Positions 10,701 to 22,000 of a DNA stretch of 64,000 bases are shown here, piece by piece. Position 1 is the stretch's first letter. Every line of letters begins with the position of its first letter. The translations under genes and the position numbers were made by a program. The DNA is from Colius striatus (taxonomy: Eukaryota > Chordata > Aves > Coliiformes > Coliidae), in contig NC_084761.1 in the NCBI RefSeq assembly GCF_028858725.1, forward strand, positions 93,087,971-93,151,970, written 5' to 3'. The notes below the pieces were generated by a model. The model was not told the DNA's origin. It searched no databases and saw nothing but the letters and a program-made list of their open reading frames with translations.

Positions 10701-13295
10701 CATTGCAAAAGCATTCAGGTTCTAATAATAAAATTTGTGGAGCTCATCAATTAGATAGAGCACAGGGTATAAAGAGTTGGTTAGTCATAGTTAAGTAGAC
10801 ACCACAACTGCAATTTTGAGTATAAATCAGGAGATTTTTACTTGGTGTAGATGGAACCATATTAGTATTTTACATGATTCATGTACCATGTACATGTCAT
10901 TCTGTTTAAAAACTGTGAAGTGATGCAGGGAAGAACATTAATAGCATATGTATTAAATAGGGTAGGTTTTTTTAGCAGAAATTAATTTAACTCAGCAATT
11001 AAAAGGGAACACATTGATTTTCCTAATCATACCTGTAGGAATAAAGACTAAAAAAGGAAAAATATTATTTAGCTAAGATAATTCTTTAACTGGTCATCTG
11101 TAATAACCAGATGCTGTGGTGGTGATGTGAACTGCTTCAAACCAGAGTTACATAAATTAATGGACAAATGCTTCCATAAATTTGAGAGATGGATTTCCAG
11201 ATACTGGATTAAATAATTCTAAAATAGCTGAAAGAAGATGTGTTACACATTAAACTTCTATTACGGTCATTCCAAGATCTAGGATTTCCCCAGATCATTT
11301 GGCTAAAACTTTTTATTTTCTCTTAGTTACAAACAGGATTCTAGAAGAAATCCTATTAGTTTTAGGAAAATCTTTCACTTATGCTAAAATAAGTTGCACA
11401 ACATTGCAAGTTTCATTTTTCTGTTTTCTTTCTATGGCTCTGTTGTTTGGCAGGTTTGGGACATTTTTGCTATAACAGAGCAATTTGGAAAGGTATTTCA
11501 TACTGGGTAAATGGTGTGTGGAGAAAGAAAAAAGGTATTTATGGATAATTCTGCTTTAATACCTATGACAAAATGCAAATACTGATTCAGCTGATCTCTT
11601 TCCAGTCTTATATTTTTAACAGTTAGTGGAGGAAATGTAGAAAAGCATCTATAAAAAGCTTCCTGCATTACTACTGAAAAATGAGATTTCCACAATATTA
11701 GGATCATATGTGAAATACAATGAGCAGACTTAATTGTGCTCATTTTTTAAACTAGTTTGGACAAAAAACAGAAAAAAGAAAAAGTAATGGTAGTTGAATC
11801 AATGCTATCATAAAATAATGCTCTAACACCAGTGAAGGTTGTACATTTGTATAATTTGTTTAAAAATAAAATTAAGAAACACTTTAGATATCACATCTGA
11901 TTCCTATTTTAGGAAGGATTTTTGTAAACAATTAAAACTACTATCCTGTAATGAGTTTTAAGGGAAATTATTCATTGCTTCTTTTTTTCCTAAGGAATTT
12001 TGAAAACACAGAAGACACAGTAATGAGAATATGTTTTCTGTTTGCAGCGTATTCATTTGGACATTAGAGTTGGAGAACATTTTTTGGATGAATCTGTTGC
12101 TCAAGCCAAAGACCAAATGAGTGAAGTTTACTTTAACCTAGAACATCTAATGGAGCAAATTCGTCACATATCCAAAGAACAAAACTATGAAAGAGTATGT
12201 ATGTTCCCTAATGGTAATGTTAAAAATATTGTACATAGGCTTCTTGAGTTATAAAATATTATGAGGTTTGTTATTTAATTGCAGTGTAATTTTTAACTAA
12301 CTCATAAAAACCTATTGGCATTTAACCAAAATAGCCTACATTACCTTGCAAATATTTTTAAGCTGTAACATGAAAACTAATTAATCACTATGAACTCATG
12401 CTTATAGCAAGAGGTGTTATTTTAAGGCAGGAATTTCCAAGTACAGTTTTCTTGGCCAGAGTGAGGAACAGCAGCTGAGCAGGTGTCAGGTACCATTGCT
12501 TGTGATGTTGCCAGTTGCTGTTTCCATGCTTGTCTGTGTGCAGAAACGTTATTGGAATGAGTAAGGGAAAGACTGAGTGTATATTTATCTCCATACAGTT
12601 AGAAATAAAGCCCTCCTTAATCAAGTGTACACACGTTGTCTTCACTTTTCTATACATTTGTAGTCAGATTGTGTTTGAAATATCAACTAGTTACCTAAGA
12701 AAGGAAATTTGGCTGTAAAATGGTTTTTGACTGCAATATGGAAGTAACTGCAAACCTAAAAAGGCTTAAGACTGTACTAATGAAACATATTTAGCACAAT
12801 ATATCTTTTGTGAACAAGGAAAAGTTGTTTGCCTTTCTGCTTCAGAATGCACTGTGTCTGCTGTTCAGTTTTGATTGATAAAGATACTGCCTTCTAGATA
12901 AGAACAAACTTAATTTGTTATCAACATGGAAAAAGTGTTTGTTCACTACTGTGCAGAAGAGGGATCATAGAATCATAGAATCATTGAATGGTAGGGGTTG
13001 AAAGGGACCTTTAGAGATCATCTAGTCCAAGCCCCCTGCAGAAGCAGGGTCACCTAGATCAGGGATGCCTGTTTAGTTCCCTGGATAGCAACATGAAACC
13101 TACAGATGACAAAGGTAATAATTCTCCTTTTTCTTTTTTCTGTAGGAGCGTGAAGAAAAATTTCGGAAGACAAGTGAAGAAACCAACAGCAATATCTTGT
13201 GGTGGGCTGTTGTACAAACATTAATCCTCATTTCTGTTGGAATTTGGCAAATCAAATCCCTCAGAGATTTCTTTATATCTAAGAAGCTTGTTTAA
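7649..13295 (+). CDS. TMED11: TMED11, p24-family transmembrane cargo receptor
   Basis: A p24/TMED protein, alpha subfamily, that cycles between ER and Golgi in COPII and COPI vesicles. Joining five exons (7649-7778, 8626-8726, 9453-9578, 12048-12194, 13146-13295) gives 654 bp and 217 aa with every junction in frame and GT-AG. A signal peptide spans about residues 1-19. The mature protein starts [12 protein letters not shown]. The GOLD domain spans about 20-120, with the cysteine pair C31/C103 and an N-glycosylation site N107-S-T. A coiled-coil region spans about 130-182, the membrane segment about 185-204, and the cytosolic tail carries FF then KKLV, a KKxx COPI retrieval signal. The ATG at 7649 has A at -3 and gives a proper signal peptide. 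Residues resemble TMED4 and TMED9 throughout. The position between SPON2 and RNF212 and the intron structure identify TMED11 rather than a paralogue or retrocopy. In human this gene is the pseudogene TMED11P; here I see no disabling change. A non-coding upstream exon cannot be excluded. Confidence 0.94.
8626..8726 (+). CDS. TMED11: TMED11 coding exon 2
   Basis: Enters after CTCAG at 8621-8625 in phase 1, completes a glycine codon, then reads [17 protein letters not shown] and on to the TPSDE end. The donor is GAG|GTAAAT. It carries the PGLGMFVTV stretch conserved in alpha-p24 GOLD domains. Confidence 0.93.
9453..9578 (+). CDS. TMED11: TMED11 coding exon 3
   Basis: 42 codons, phase 0 at both ends, residues 78-119. 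It includes the second GOLD cysteine (C103) and the N-S-T sequon at 107-109. The donor is CTG|GTAGGT. Confidence 0.94.
9579..12047 (+). other. TMED11: TMED11 intron 3
   Basis: An AT-rich intron of about 2.5 kb with a reversed CR1 fragment at 9771-10071. Nothing else in it is recognisable, and no extra exon is needed since exons 3 and 4 join in phase 0. Confidence 0.8.
9771..10071 (-). repeat. TMED11: CR1 LINE 3' fragment in TMED11 intron 3
   Basis: A reversed CR1 end: ATAGAATCATAGAATGGTAG, AGGGACCTTTAGAGATCATC, then the tail of ORF2 on the minus strand ([27 protein letters not shown]) and CCTGACACCCACC. It is antisense to TMED11 and about 300 bp long. Confidence 0.93.
12048..12194 (+). CDS. 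TMED11: TMED11 coding exon 4
   Basis: 49 codons, phase 0 at both ends, residues 120-168, from [11 protein letters not shown] to KEQNYER. This is the end of the GOLD domain and the heptad-rich membrane-proximal helix used for p24 hetero-oligomers. The acceptor is TTTGCAG; the donor is AGA|GTATGT. Confidence 0.94.
12965..13065 (-). repeat. TMED11: Short CR1 tail in TMED11 intron 4
   Basis: About 100 bp with three copies of the CATAGAAT-type tail unit, then GGTAGGGGTTG, AGGGACCTTTAGAGATCATC and AGTCCAAGCCCCCTGCAGAA. It ends about 80 bp before the exon 5 acceptor at 13143-13145. Confidence 0.92.
13146..13295 (+). CDS. TMED11: TMED11 coding exon 5 (membrane segment and tail)
   Basis: 49 codons plus TAA at 13293-13295. 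It encodes the last of the coiled coil, the hydrophobic membrane segment beginning [18 protein letters not shown], and the DFFISKKLV tail. The acceptor is TCTGTAG. Confidence 0.95.
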   Translation, partial: EREEKFRKTSEETNSNILWWAVVQTLILISVGIWQIKSLRDFFISKKLV

Positions 13296-14753
13296 GTTTT
13301 ACAAAGTAAACACACAGATTGAAAAACTGCATACCACATAACACCTAAAACCCCAAGCAATGGTACACATATGAGAAAATTGGTTGCATATAACTATTAA
13401 GCTTCTCTCATCTTCTGTTCCGATTCTTACTCTAACTCAGGTTTCTCCATCTAAGTCATAACCTCTGGCATCCCAGTACATTTTACTCCTTGAATCCCAT
13501 CTTTTATCAGTTTATTTCCCTCTACAGATGTAAAGCTGAACATAGATGAAGGACTCAATGACTAAGGCAGCATTTAAATTCAACTCAGGACTGTTAAATC
13601 TAAACCAGAAATCTAAAAAGCATTTCTTAATATTTTAAATTTCTCCACTTGCTTAGTAATCTTATTTCTTGCTACCACGAACACTTCAACATTTCAGATT
13701 GACTAGGATTCAAATAGTAGGCAGAGAAACTATAAACCCTGTGAATTTTGTAAGAGAGTCTTGAACTCAATTTATATGTATGTAAAACTTAGCTTTTCCT
13801 CAAATATAATTGTGACTCTTTTAAGTTAAATCATTCAAAGTTTTAAGTTACTGTAGAGCTGACATTCAAGATTATGATCAGTGGTTGCAGCAATTACTAT
13901 GGAAGACAGAAATAGAGACAAACAATTTGGAATTGTATGTACTTTTTACTTCCAGACAGGCCCTAAACATTAGGCTACAGAGTTGAGATCAGACTTCTGC
14001 CCCAGATGTTTCTGTAAATGATAGTCTTTCATGAAGTATACCAAAGTAAATCAAATTACAGGTTTCTTGGTAAACATTGAATTTGTGTCTATATATTTTA
14101 TGTTATTCCTAGATTCTTCAGTGTAGTTTCTGTGTTGGAGAACTATTTTTATTTTAATTATTCAGCAACTGTAACATCACTGTCTAAGTAACTTAACAGT
14201 TTTTTATTTAATCATATATTTCTGTTTCACTTATTGCATAATGGTTGAAAATCTTTTAATGCCTTAATGTAGCTGGCTGATGTACAACTAGCGGAGTGGC
14301 TTCAGTAGCATGCAAAGTATCAGCTAAATTCTGTTTAAAAATTCAGATAATTAGCTTGACAAAGCAGCAGTAGTGTAAGAAAGGTTGGAGGTGGTTATAA
14401 CATGACTCAGCTCACGGTCAACATGTAAAACCATGACTTGAAAAATTTCTAGAGATATATGACAGTAGAATACTGTGGTTTGCTTCCTAGTGTTTTTTCC
14501 AGATGCTTTGCTAGTCTAAAACATAGTGAAATCTGAAATATCTGTAGACCAATTATTGGTTTAAAGGCACTGCTTGCTTTCTTTTTTCTATCTCCTCACC
14601 TTTTGTTATCATTAGCAAGCAAATGGCATTGGCCTTTAAGTTCACTTACATTTACAGTGTGGGAATGAAAATACATCTGTGAGTATTTGAAAATCCATAA
14701 AGTTTATATAAAGTAGAGACAAAAAGCAATGCTCTGTGGACCAAATAAATAAA
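13296..14753 (+). terminator. TMED11: TMED11 3' UTR with poly(A) signal
   Basis: AT-rich sequence after the stop, without repeats that I recognise. Overlapping AATAAA hexamers at 14744-14749 and 14748-14753 are the best poly(A) signal I see and would give a 3' UTR of about 1.45 kb. An earlier site with a variant hexamer is possible. Confidence 0.5.
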
Positions 14754-15480
14754 AGTAAAATCTCATAAAGCTATTCACTGAGGTGTGTCCTATAGTTAAT
14801 ATGTCTGAGACTTTAGAGTTGTCACTTGAAATGCCTAGTAAATAAGCTGTATTAAATTCACTAGAATAGAGCACTCACAACATGTCTTGCAATAACATCT
14901 TTGGTGGTGGAAAATACGGAAATATGCGTTACAACCATATGCTATATGAAGTCCAAGAAGAAAGTTTAATGCTACAAGGTTGTTCTCAGTCTTTACCTGA
15001 TATTTAATGTAAGCTCCAACCTACATCCTATTGACTAACTTAATTAGGTCTATACTCAATCCAACACTGAGACCTGGAGCCTGGACTGTAGCTTGAGATA
15101 ACTTCATTCTTTATCTATTATAATAATTAAATATATTTGATTAAATATATCTGATTAAATGCTTTCAGTCTCCTTCTAGATTTTTAATTAGAAAGTAGAA
15201 GCTGAATCATTGTTCTTTTGGGAAGCACTTTGGGGGGCAGTAGTCTTTAAGAAGTTAAGAGCCTGAGGTTCCTTCAATGTACTCTGCATCTCTGTCATAG
15301 CTGGAGCCGGTACTGCACATAGGTCTGTAAAGAAATTGTCATGGAGGGAAATTAGCCAGCCCTTGGCTTTTTCATCTAAGAAATAAAAATTGGAATTCCT
15401 TGTTTTGCTCCTTTTCCTCACTGAAAGATGCAACAACAAACCTATGACAGTAAACGAATAACTTTTCCAAATTCCTGTGT
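14754..15480. other. Intergenic spacer TMED11-RNF212
   Basis: AT-rich to about 15200, with an imprecise repeat of TTAAATATAT around 15123-15158. Composition rises in GC after about 15200 toward the RNF212 promoter. No gene is supported. Confidence 0.6.
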
Positions 15481-15918
15481 TTAAGATGCAAAACCACTGC
15501 TGTTCTCCACAGACTTGCTGTCCCGCTGGCAGCCCCTGCTGCGTGGCTCAGGACCACGCAGTGGAGGACCAGGCTGCTAGTGAAGTCCCTGCCTGGAGTC
15601 CAGTTCAGCTGCCTACTGGGGAAGGGAGGGAGAAATCTCTCAGAGAGGATCTCCTGCGTAGGCACTTCATCAGCTTGGCAGTGAGAGGCCAAGAAAACCT
15701 CCTTTTCTGGGAGGTGTGAGGGTTCCACTCTGCAGCTCTCAGGCCCTGTTCTTTCAGTAGGGGAAGGGCGCTGCCAGCCCTCCTCCCAGGCCCAGGCTGG
15801 AGGAACTGGTGGTGGAGAGAGGCCTGTAGGCCTCACGCTGGGGGGCGGCAAGGAGGGCCAGCACCTGACTCAGCCCTCTTCTCCTTCCCAGGCCTATCTG
15901 CTCCTCCTCCTCTGCCCC
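15481..15918 (+). promoter_or_regulatory. RNF212: GC-rich RNF212 promoter / 5' UTR region
   Basis: The most GC-rich stretch in the left half of the window, sitting directly upstream of the RNF212 start codon and flanked by AT-rich DNA. It contains C-rich and G-rich blocks (for example CTGGGGGGCGGCAAGG near 15838-15853) and no TATA box that I can see. Promoter status is inferred from position and composition. The transcription start is not visible. Confidence 0.5.
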
Positions 15919-16030
15919 ATGGCTGTCCATGTCTTTTGCAATGTCTGCTTCTGTGAGCCCCGCAAACCCACTCCACGGTTCAACCTCACAAACTGTGGCC
16001 ATGTTATCTGTGAGATCTGCGTCCAGAAAG
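15919..16030 (+). CDS. RNF212: RNF212 coding exon 1 (RING, first part)
   Basis: Residues 1-37 plus one base. It carries zinc ligands C7, C10, C26, H28, C31 and C34, with the motif LTNCGHVICEICV. The donor is AAG|GTAATG. Confidence 0.95.
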
Positions 16031-19000
16031 GTAATGGCTGCTGCAGGCAGGCTTGGGCTGGTCAGGCACTGCTGGCGTCTACACAGTATACCTTAATCAT
16101 TAGAATTTCTAACTCACTCTGGAGGAAAAAAAAAAGGCCTGAGCACTTCATGTCTATTGAGTGTTTCTGATAAACTTTTTTGATTCTTGCTATTGATGTC
16201 CTTTAAAGAGTAAAGAACACCTGTGTCTGCCTGCAGATGAAAGCATCTGGAGCACTGTGCCTTTCAGAGCAAGCCTTGGAATCAAAAAACTGGAGAGTTT
16301 AATAAAAATTGTATCTGGATGTTTGTGATCCGTGGCTGATTGTGAAAAAAAAATAAGATGGCATTTTATTCTAGTTTTGGAAACGGCATGGTTTTAAGTC
16401 ATGAAAGAACAGTTTGTAAAATGTAAGATTGTTTAGGGCAAGTTTTGAATATTGTCTTATTTTAAATCTTTGTATTGTCACTGAAACATAAGACAATTTT
16501 CAGCAGCACAGGAGGACTGAGGTGAAGTTTTGAAGCTCTTTTGTGTTGTACATAATTTCTGAGTCATATTCTGGGACTGCTGTGATTTGCATAGGTGAAG
16601 ATATGTGCAGAACAAATAAGGAAGTTGCTTTCCAAAAGAAACACATAGCAGAAAAACATCAACGTTTTTTCCCTTTCAGGTCATGCCAAGTGTTCTGAGT
16701 TTTTTGAAGTGGCATATAAAATAAATGAGCAATCTGTATTTCACAATTAAAAACTTTTGATTAAATGTTTTCACAGGGTTTCTGTTGAAGAGATAGGGTC
16801 ATAAAATTCAGTCTCTAAATATAACTGGCAGACTCATAGAACCTGAGCTACAGCTTTCATTTCTGCTTTTAGTATTGTTTGTCAGAAAGAAAATAACCTG
16901 AGACATCATATATTTTTGGCTATGAATTCAATAATAATGATAATATCAGCTTTAAAATGTATTTACTCTTTAAGAACACTTATAAACATTGATTCTTAGA
17001 ATCCTTAGAAAAGAAGCAGCTTGTGAAATTATCAATTATAAATATTATCACAATATGCATTTACTGTAAATACTTGCTTGTACATTTGCAAATAATCAGA
17101 GACATTTTAGAAGATGATAGCTTTAAAACATTTGATCAATTTTTCACTGAAAAAAATCACAAGGTAAAATTATTAACTCTTAGAATTTAAAATTTCATAT
17201 ATTTTATCGAGAGTGCAAGATTGAGCCCCAATCTGAAAAGTCATGTATCTGTTTGAATCATTAGTGCAGTTAAGCATACATTTAATTAAACCAGGCAAGT
17301 AGTCTTATTTAAATCAACAAAATTAAAAGTCACCTGCATTCAGAGACACTAATTATATTCATAAAATCATTTACATAAATGTTTATTTGCAGGAGGAAGA
17401 CCTGATGACATTCACACAAATTTTCCCTGTGCAACTGTGTGTAATGGTTATAGAATCAAATTCTTTATTCATGTTTATTTGCATTTCTTGTATAATCTTC
17501 AGATTCCTTCCACAAGTGCCAAACAAAGGTTTACACATCAAATTCTATTTAAGATGCATTCAATATGTACTCAGTTTGATGTATATTTTAAATATCTCTT
17601 TAACTTACAGGTAAAAAAGATGAATGTTTGATCTGTAGAACTCCTTGTCGTACATTAGTCCTTTCAAAACAGGTAAATGAAGCTTTAGTATTGTTGTATT
17701 ACATTAATCTGGAGTTTGTTTAACAGCTAAATTATTTGCATTACAAAATACTTCTCTTTAGTTTACTGACTGTGACATGAATATTTACTGATGATAGGCT
17801 TAGATACTTATACACTATACAGCTTTTAGTAGTTTTGATTTCTTTAAATAAAAGCCTACAAAGACTTTTCAGGTTTTCAGATTCTGCTGGACTGTAACTC
17901 ATTCCAGCCTTTTAAAGAACAATGGGACTGACTTTAAAAATGTGGAAAAATGTCTATTGACTTTTTCGTTTGTTCATCAAAGTTGACTGTAATTAATTAT
18001 TTCATATAATGGACTGAATCAAAGAAGTGCATGGTGGTGCATCAATGCTCTTAAGTATATTGTTTTTTTCCCCCATTTTCTCTTATTTTCTTTATTGACA
18101 TGTGATTAAGAGAGAATCTGAAATATTGTTAGGAATTCTTGTTATTCACTAGAGATTTAATAGCTCTTAATTTCCTTTCTTGAGAAATCACTAGAGACTT
18201 AATTTTCCAATTTCTCCCATGAACCGCCTTCTCCCCTAGCTGATTTCATAAATAGGTTGTGAAAACATTTCTGTTTTCCTAGAGTGATGCCTGCCTAACA
18301 GACAAGCTTATCTTAGAATAATAGAAGAAAAATACTGAGAGCATTCAGTACAGCTAACATATAAAGTCCTACAAAGCAATCATGTATCTGAAATAGAGTA
18401 CAATTTGGGATTAACCCTTAAGAGCTGACATTGAAGGAGAGCATGATTTCCCTAAATGTATTTCAAACTTAGCTGATGTAAATCTAAATACAGAAATCTC
18501 AACCACTACATACTCTATATGAAAAAGTAAAAAACTGTTACACTATATTTAATATTTGTAAACAGAGAATCTTGCAGAACAAGAACAGAGTGAAAAAGAC
18601 AATGCTTCCCAAAAAGCTCCACAAAACAAAGAACAAAACAACAGAATGCAAATATCATACAAATGAACAATGCACTCAGTAATCAAATAAAATAAAACAA
18701 AAAAAGCCCCTCATAAAACTTCTAAAGGAGATCTTTAAATAAGCTTTCAATATCAGTCTACCCTGTCTGGAAATTTAGGTTGTCAGAGACCTCTGGAGGT
18801 CATCTTGTCCCATAGCTGGCCAATTTTTGTAATCTGCTTCAAAAATAATGAAGGAATTTAAAAATGCAAGGATTGAGATAGTAACAGAAATATTAGTTGT
18901 TTCATTAGAACATGACAGTGCTCTGGAGGACTAGAAGGAAGCAAATTACCATATTCTTTAAAAAAGATATTAATGATGATTGCTTAGCCTTGATTAAGAA

Positions 19001-22000
19001 CAGATAAAATGATTGGAATGATAATTAAAGATGTATGTAAAAAAGTCCTGGCTCTATAATTCAGGAACATGAGTGGAAAAATATCTGGTAACACCTATGA
19101 GTTTGATGCCATGGAAGTATTCCCCATGAGTAAGAGATCCTATAGAAGTGTTAAAACTAATTGAATTGTATATGGAGACAATCAAAATCTACACCACAAA
19201 TATTCTCATCTCTAGAGTAGTGCACGCTTGTCACCTTCACATCTTTCTTCTATATCTCATGATCCCTCACTTTATTCTTCCCCAAGGATGGTTGTGTTAT
19301 GATAAATCAGAATCTCACCATTCATTATTTCAGAATTTCATATTAACATCTGCTACTCCTCCCTGCAATAGCTAAAATACAGTGTTCTACAAACTTTTTT
19401 TTAGTTTTTAGTTTTTTGAGATCTGATAGATACTTAAACTGAGGTCATTGTTAGGATTCTAAAAAGCTTTCTAGAGCTTCTGTCAATACATATTAAAGAT
19501 TTTAAATGTATTTTTATGAATACATTATTTTTTCTAGATGAAATGTTATTGTCTTCTTGTATTTTCTATACTTTGACAGCACAGATAGGTTAGACTGTGC
19601 TATATGGCTATCTGCTTTTCTCTTTATCAGTCTGCCAGTTCACTCTGTGGGAATTTTTGAATGCTTTGGCTAATGTCAACCAAATCCAAAATAATAGAGT
19701 AAGTCTCAAATACAGTTAATTTCATCCCATGAGTTCTATAAAGATTAGTAGCTGTGCAAATCAAGGAAAAGCAGTTTAGTTCTCTGGGTGAGAGAAATGC
19801 AACTGCAGCTCACCAGTAATCAGAACTCTGCATTTGTCAGCCATGTGCACAGATCTGCAGTAACCAAACAGTGCATACCATCTTTGCTCACATGCAGGAC
19901 ATCACAGTAGTTGATGCTAGAAAATGAGTAACAAAAGATTTAAACCTGCTGCAAATCCAGGTTATTAATTTAGCTCATCACATATTTGTTTTTTCATACA
20001 TATGAGGCTCAATCTGCTCTTATTATTAAAAATATAAAATGTAAGCCCCCATTGAAAATAGGTTTGGCAAATACATCAGTTAGCTAGTCTTTGATATCTG
20101 ACTTTATAGTAGTGCTATACTATATTTGGAGTAGGTAAAAATATGGTCTTCCTGTGTGTTTGTGCATTTACAAATGGACTTAAGCCTAATTCTTTCTGAT
20201 TTCAATGCAATATTTTTAATTTAGTGGCTAACACTTATCTTTCCATTTTATTAGTAGCCTAGAAAAACTGTTGTTTCATTCACAGATACTTCTTATTTCT
20301 TTCAATAATTCACCTTCGTAAATTTTTAAACTTCTTGAGATTCTTTTGTATTTCTGCAATTGATTTCTGTTTTGCCTGCAACAGTTTCAGTTCTTTGACT
20401 GAGTTTTGAAAGGTAGTATTGTACATGAAAGATGAGATCTTTTATCCTCTGTCAGGATTGATTTTGCTTTTTTTATTCAACTTTTGGTTGAATAACTTCT
20501 ATTATACAATTATGATAGATCAAAGAACTTTGTAGTTCACAGGTTATGGGTAGATGGCTCTTTTTGGCTACATTCTTCATTTTAAAAAGCTGTTTAATGT
20601 AATAGAAGAAGATAGTTGAAACGTGATCACAGTTAATTCTTAGTAATATAACTATTTTATCTTTCTACTATAACTACTGTAACTATTTTGGGTTTATATT
20701 TTGTTTTTCTTTTGGATAAAACACGTATACATGCATTCTAGATTAACACAAAATTGGGTCATCTACATTGCTTTTTATATTTGAATAGGTATCCAAATGT
20801 CACTCTGATTCTGAAATTTATTTTATATTTTGTAGAATTTCTTTCACACTATAAATAGTAAATATGTCTTTATTCCAATTCTAGCTTAGGTATAAAGCAC
20901 TTAACTCAGTATTTTCTAAAAATACAGATGGCCATTTGTAAGGAGACATCATGGTCTCTGATCAAAAGTGTCTTTCATAAAATATGTTGAAAAATTTAAC
21001 TATCATTTTAGGGGTTTTTCTTATGCTAGGGTAACATTCTGCTGTCCAACAGGTAAGAGAGTTAAAGGGATCCCAGACAGCATGGACACTATTCTGAAAA
21101 ATGACTTTGAAACAAAAGAGATTATAAGATGCATCCACATAACTGGGGATGGTGAGAATCAACAACCTTGGAAAGTGACTGCCAGAAACTCAGCTGTTGG
21201 TCTGAGGGCAATGTCTCTTCCAGGAGACCACAACATATTCATTGAGTTTCCTCTGGAAATTGTACTGTCTTACAATAACCATATATGTGTGTAATATATT
21301 TAAACAAAAGCACAGAACTTTCCAGATAATAAGAGCATTAAATAACATTAAGCTTGTTTTCAATTTCTGTCTCATGCTATTCTTGATCTGTCATTTTTTT
21401 ATATATATACATCAATGAATTTTAGGAACCTTTTGCAAAATTCTTTAGTTAATATAACTTACAAATAAAAATATTAACTTTACTGTATGTTTTTTTCTTG
21501 ATAGACAAATCCTGATATTCAGTCACTGTTCATGGGAATAGATATGTTATGCAAGAAATATTCAAAAGAAGTAACTGAGGTGAATCTGCTTTCAAACTTT
21601 CTAACTATAAGTAGCAACTTCTACTGATTTTTGTGTAAATGGGAAAAATATGTGAGTAGATGCTTGAAAATTAATGGATGCTCATTGTTGTCTTTACTTC
21701 CTTCATTTCCCAGTTTCACAGTTTTACAGTTCACAGCCATTGCTTATGTTTTCAATCTCTCTCTGAGGACTGCTCATCTGGTTATTTTACTGGTGTAAGA
21801 GCACTTTCAATGCCATACAATGAAAAATTAGATCTGCCACAACTTTAAACATGCCCAGACAGTGTACCCTAATGATAGTAATAAAAAGTTACACGGTGAG
21901 AACCTGAGCTGGCTGCAGTCCTGAGCTGAATGGACTCTTTCTATGTCTCTGTTTTTTTTTTTCTTTTAAAATCAGAACAGCTCTTTTCTTTTTTTTTTTT

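Noticed and set aside
15372-15851. 159-codon minus-strand open frame in the RNF212 upstream region
   Set aside because: It lies in GC-rich DNA where stops are rare, has no recognisable domain, and its low-complexity Pro/Ser content fits chance. A divergent transcript is possible but not supported.
15754-16002. 82-codon minus-strand frame over RNF212 exon 1
   Set aside because: It is the antisense shadow of the RING-coding exon.
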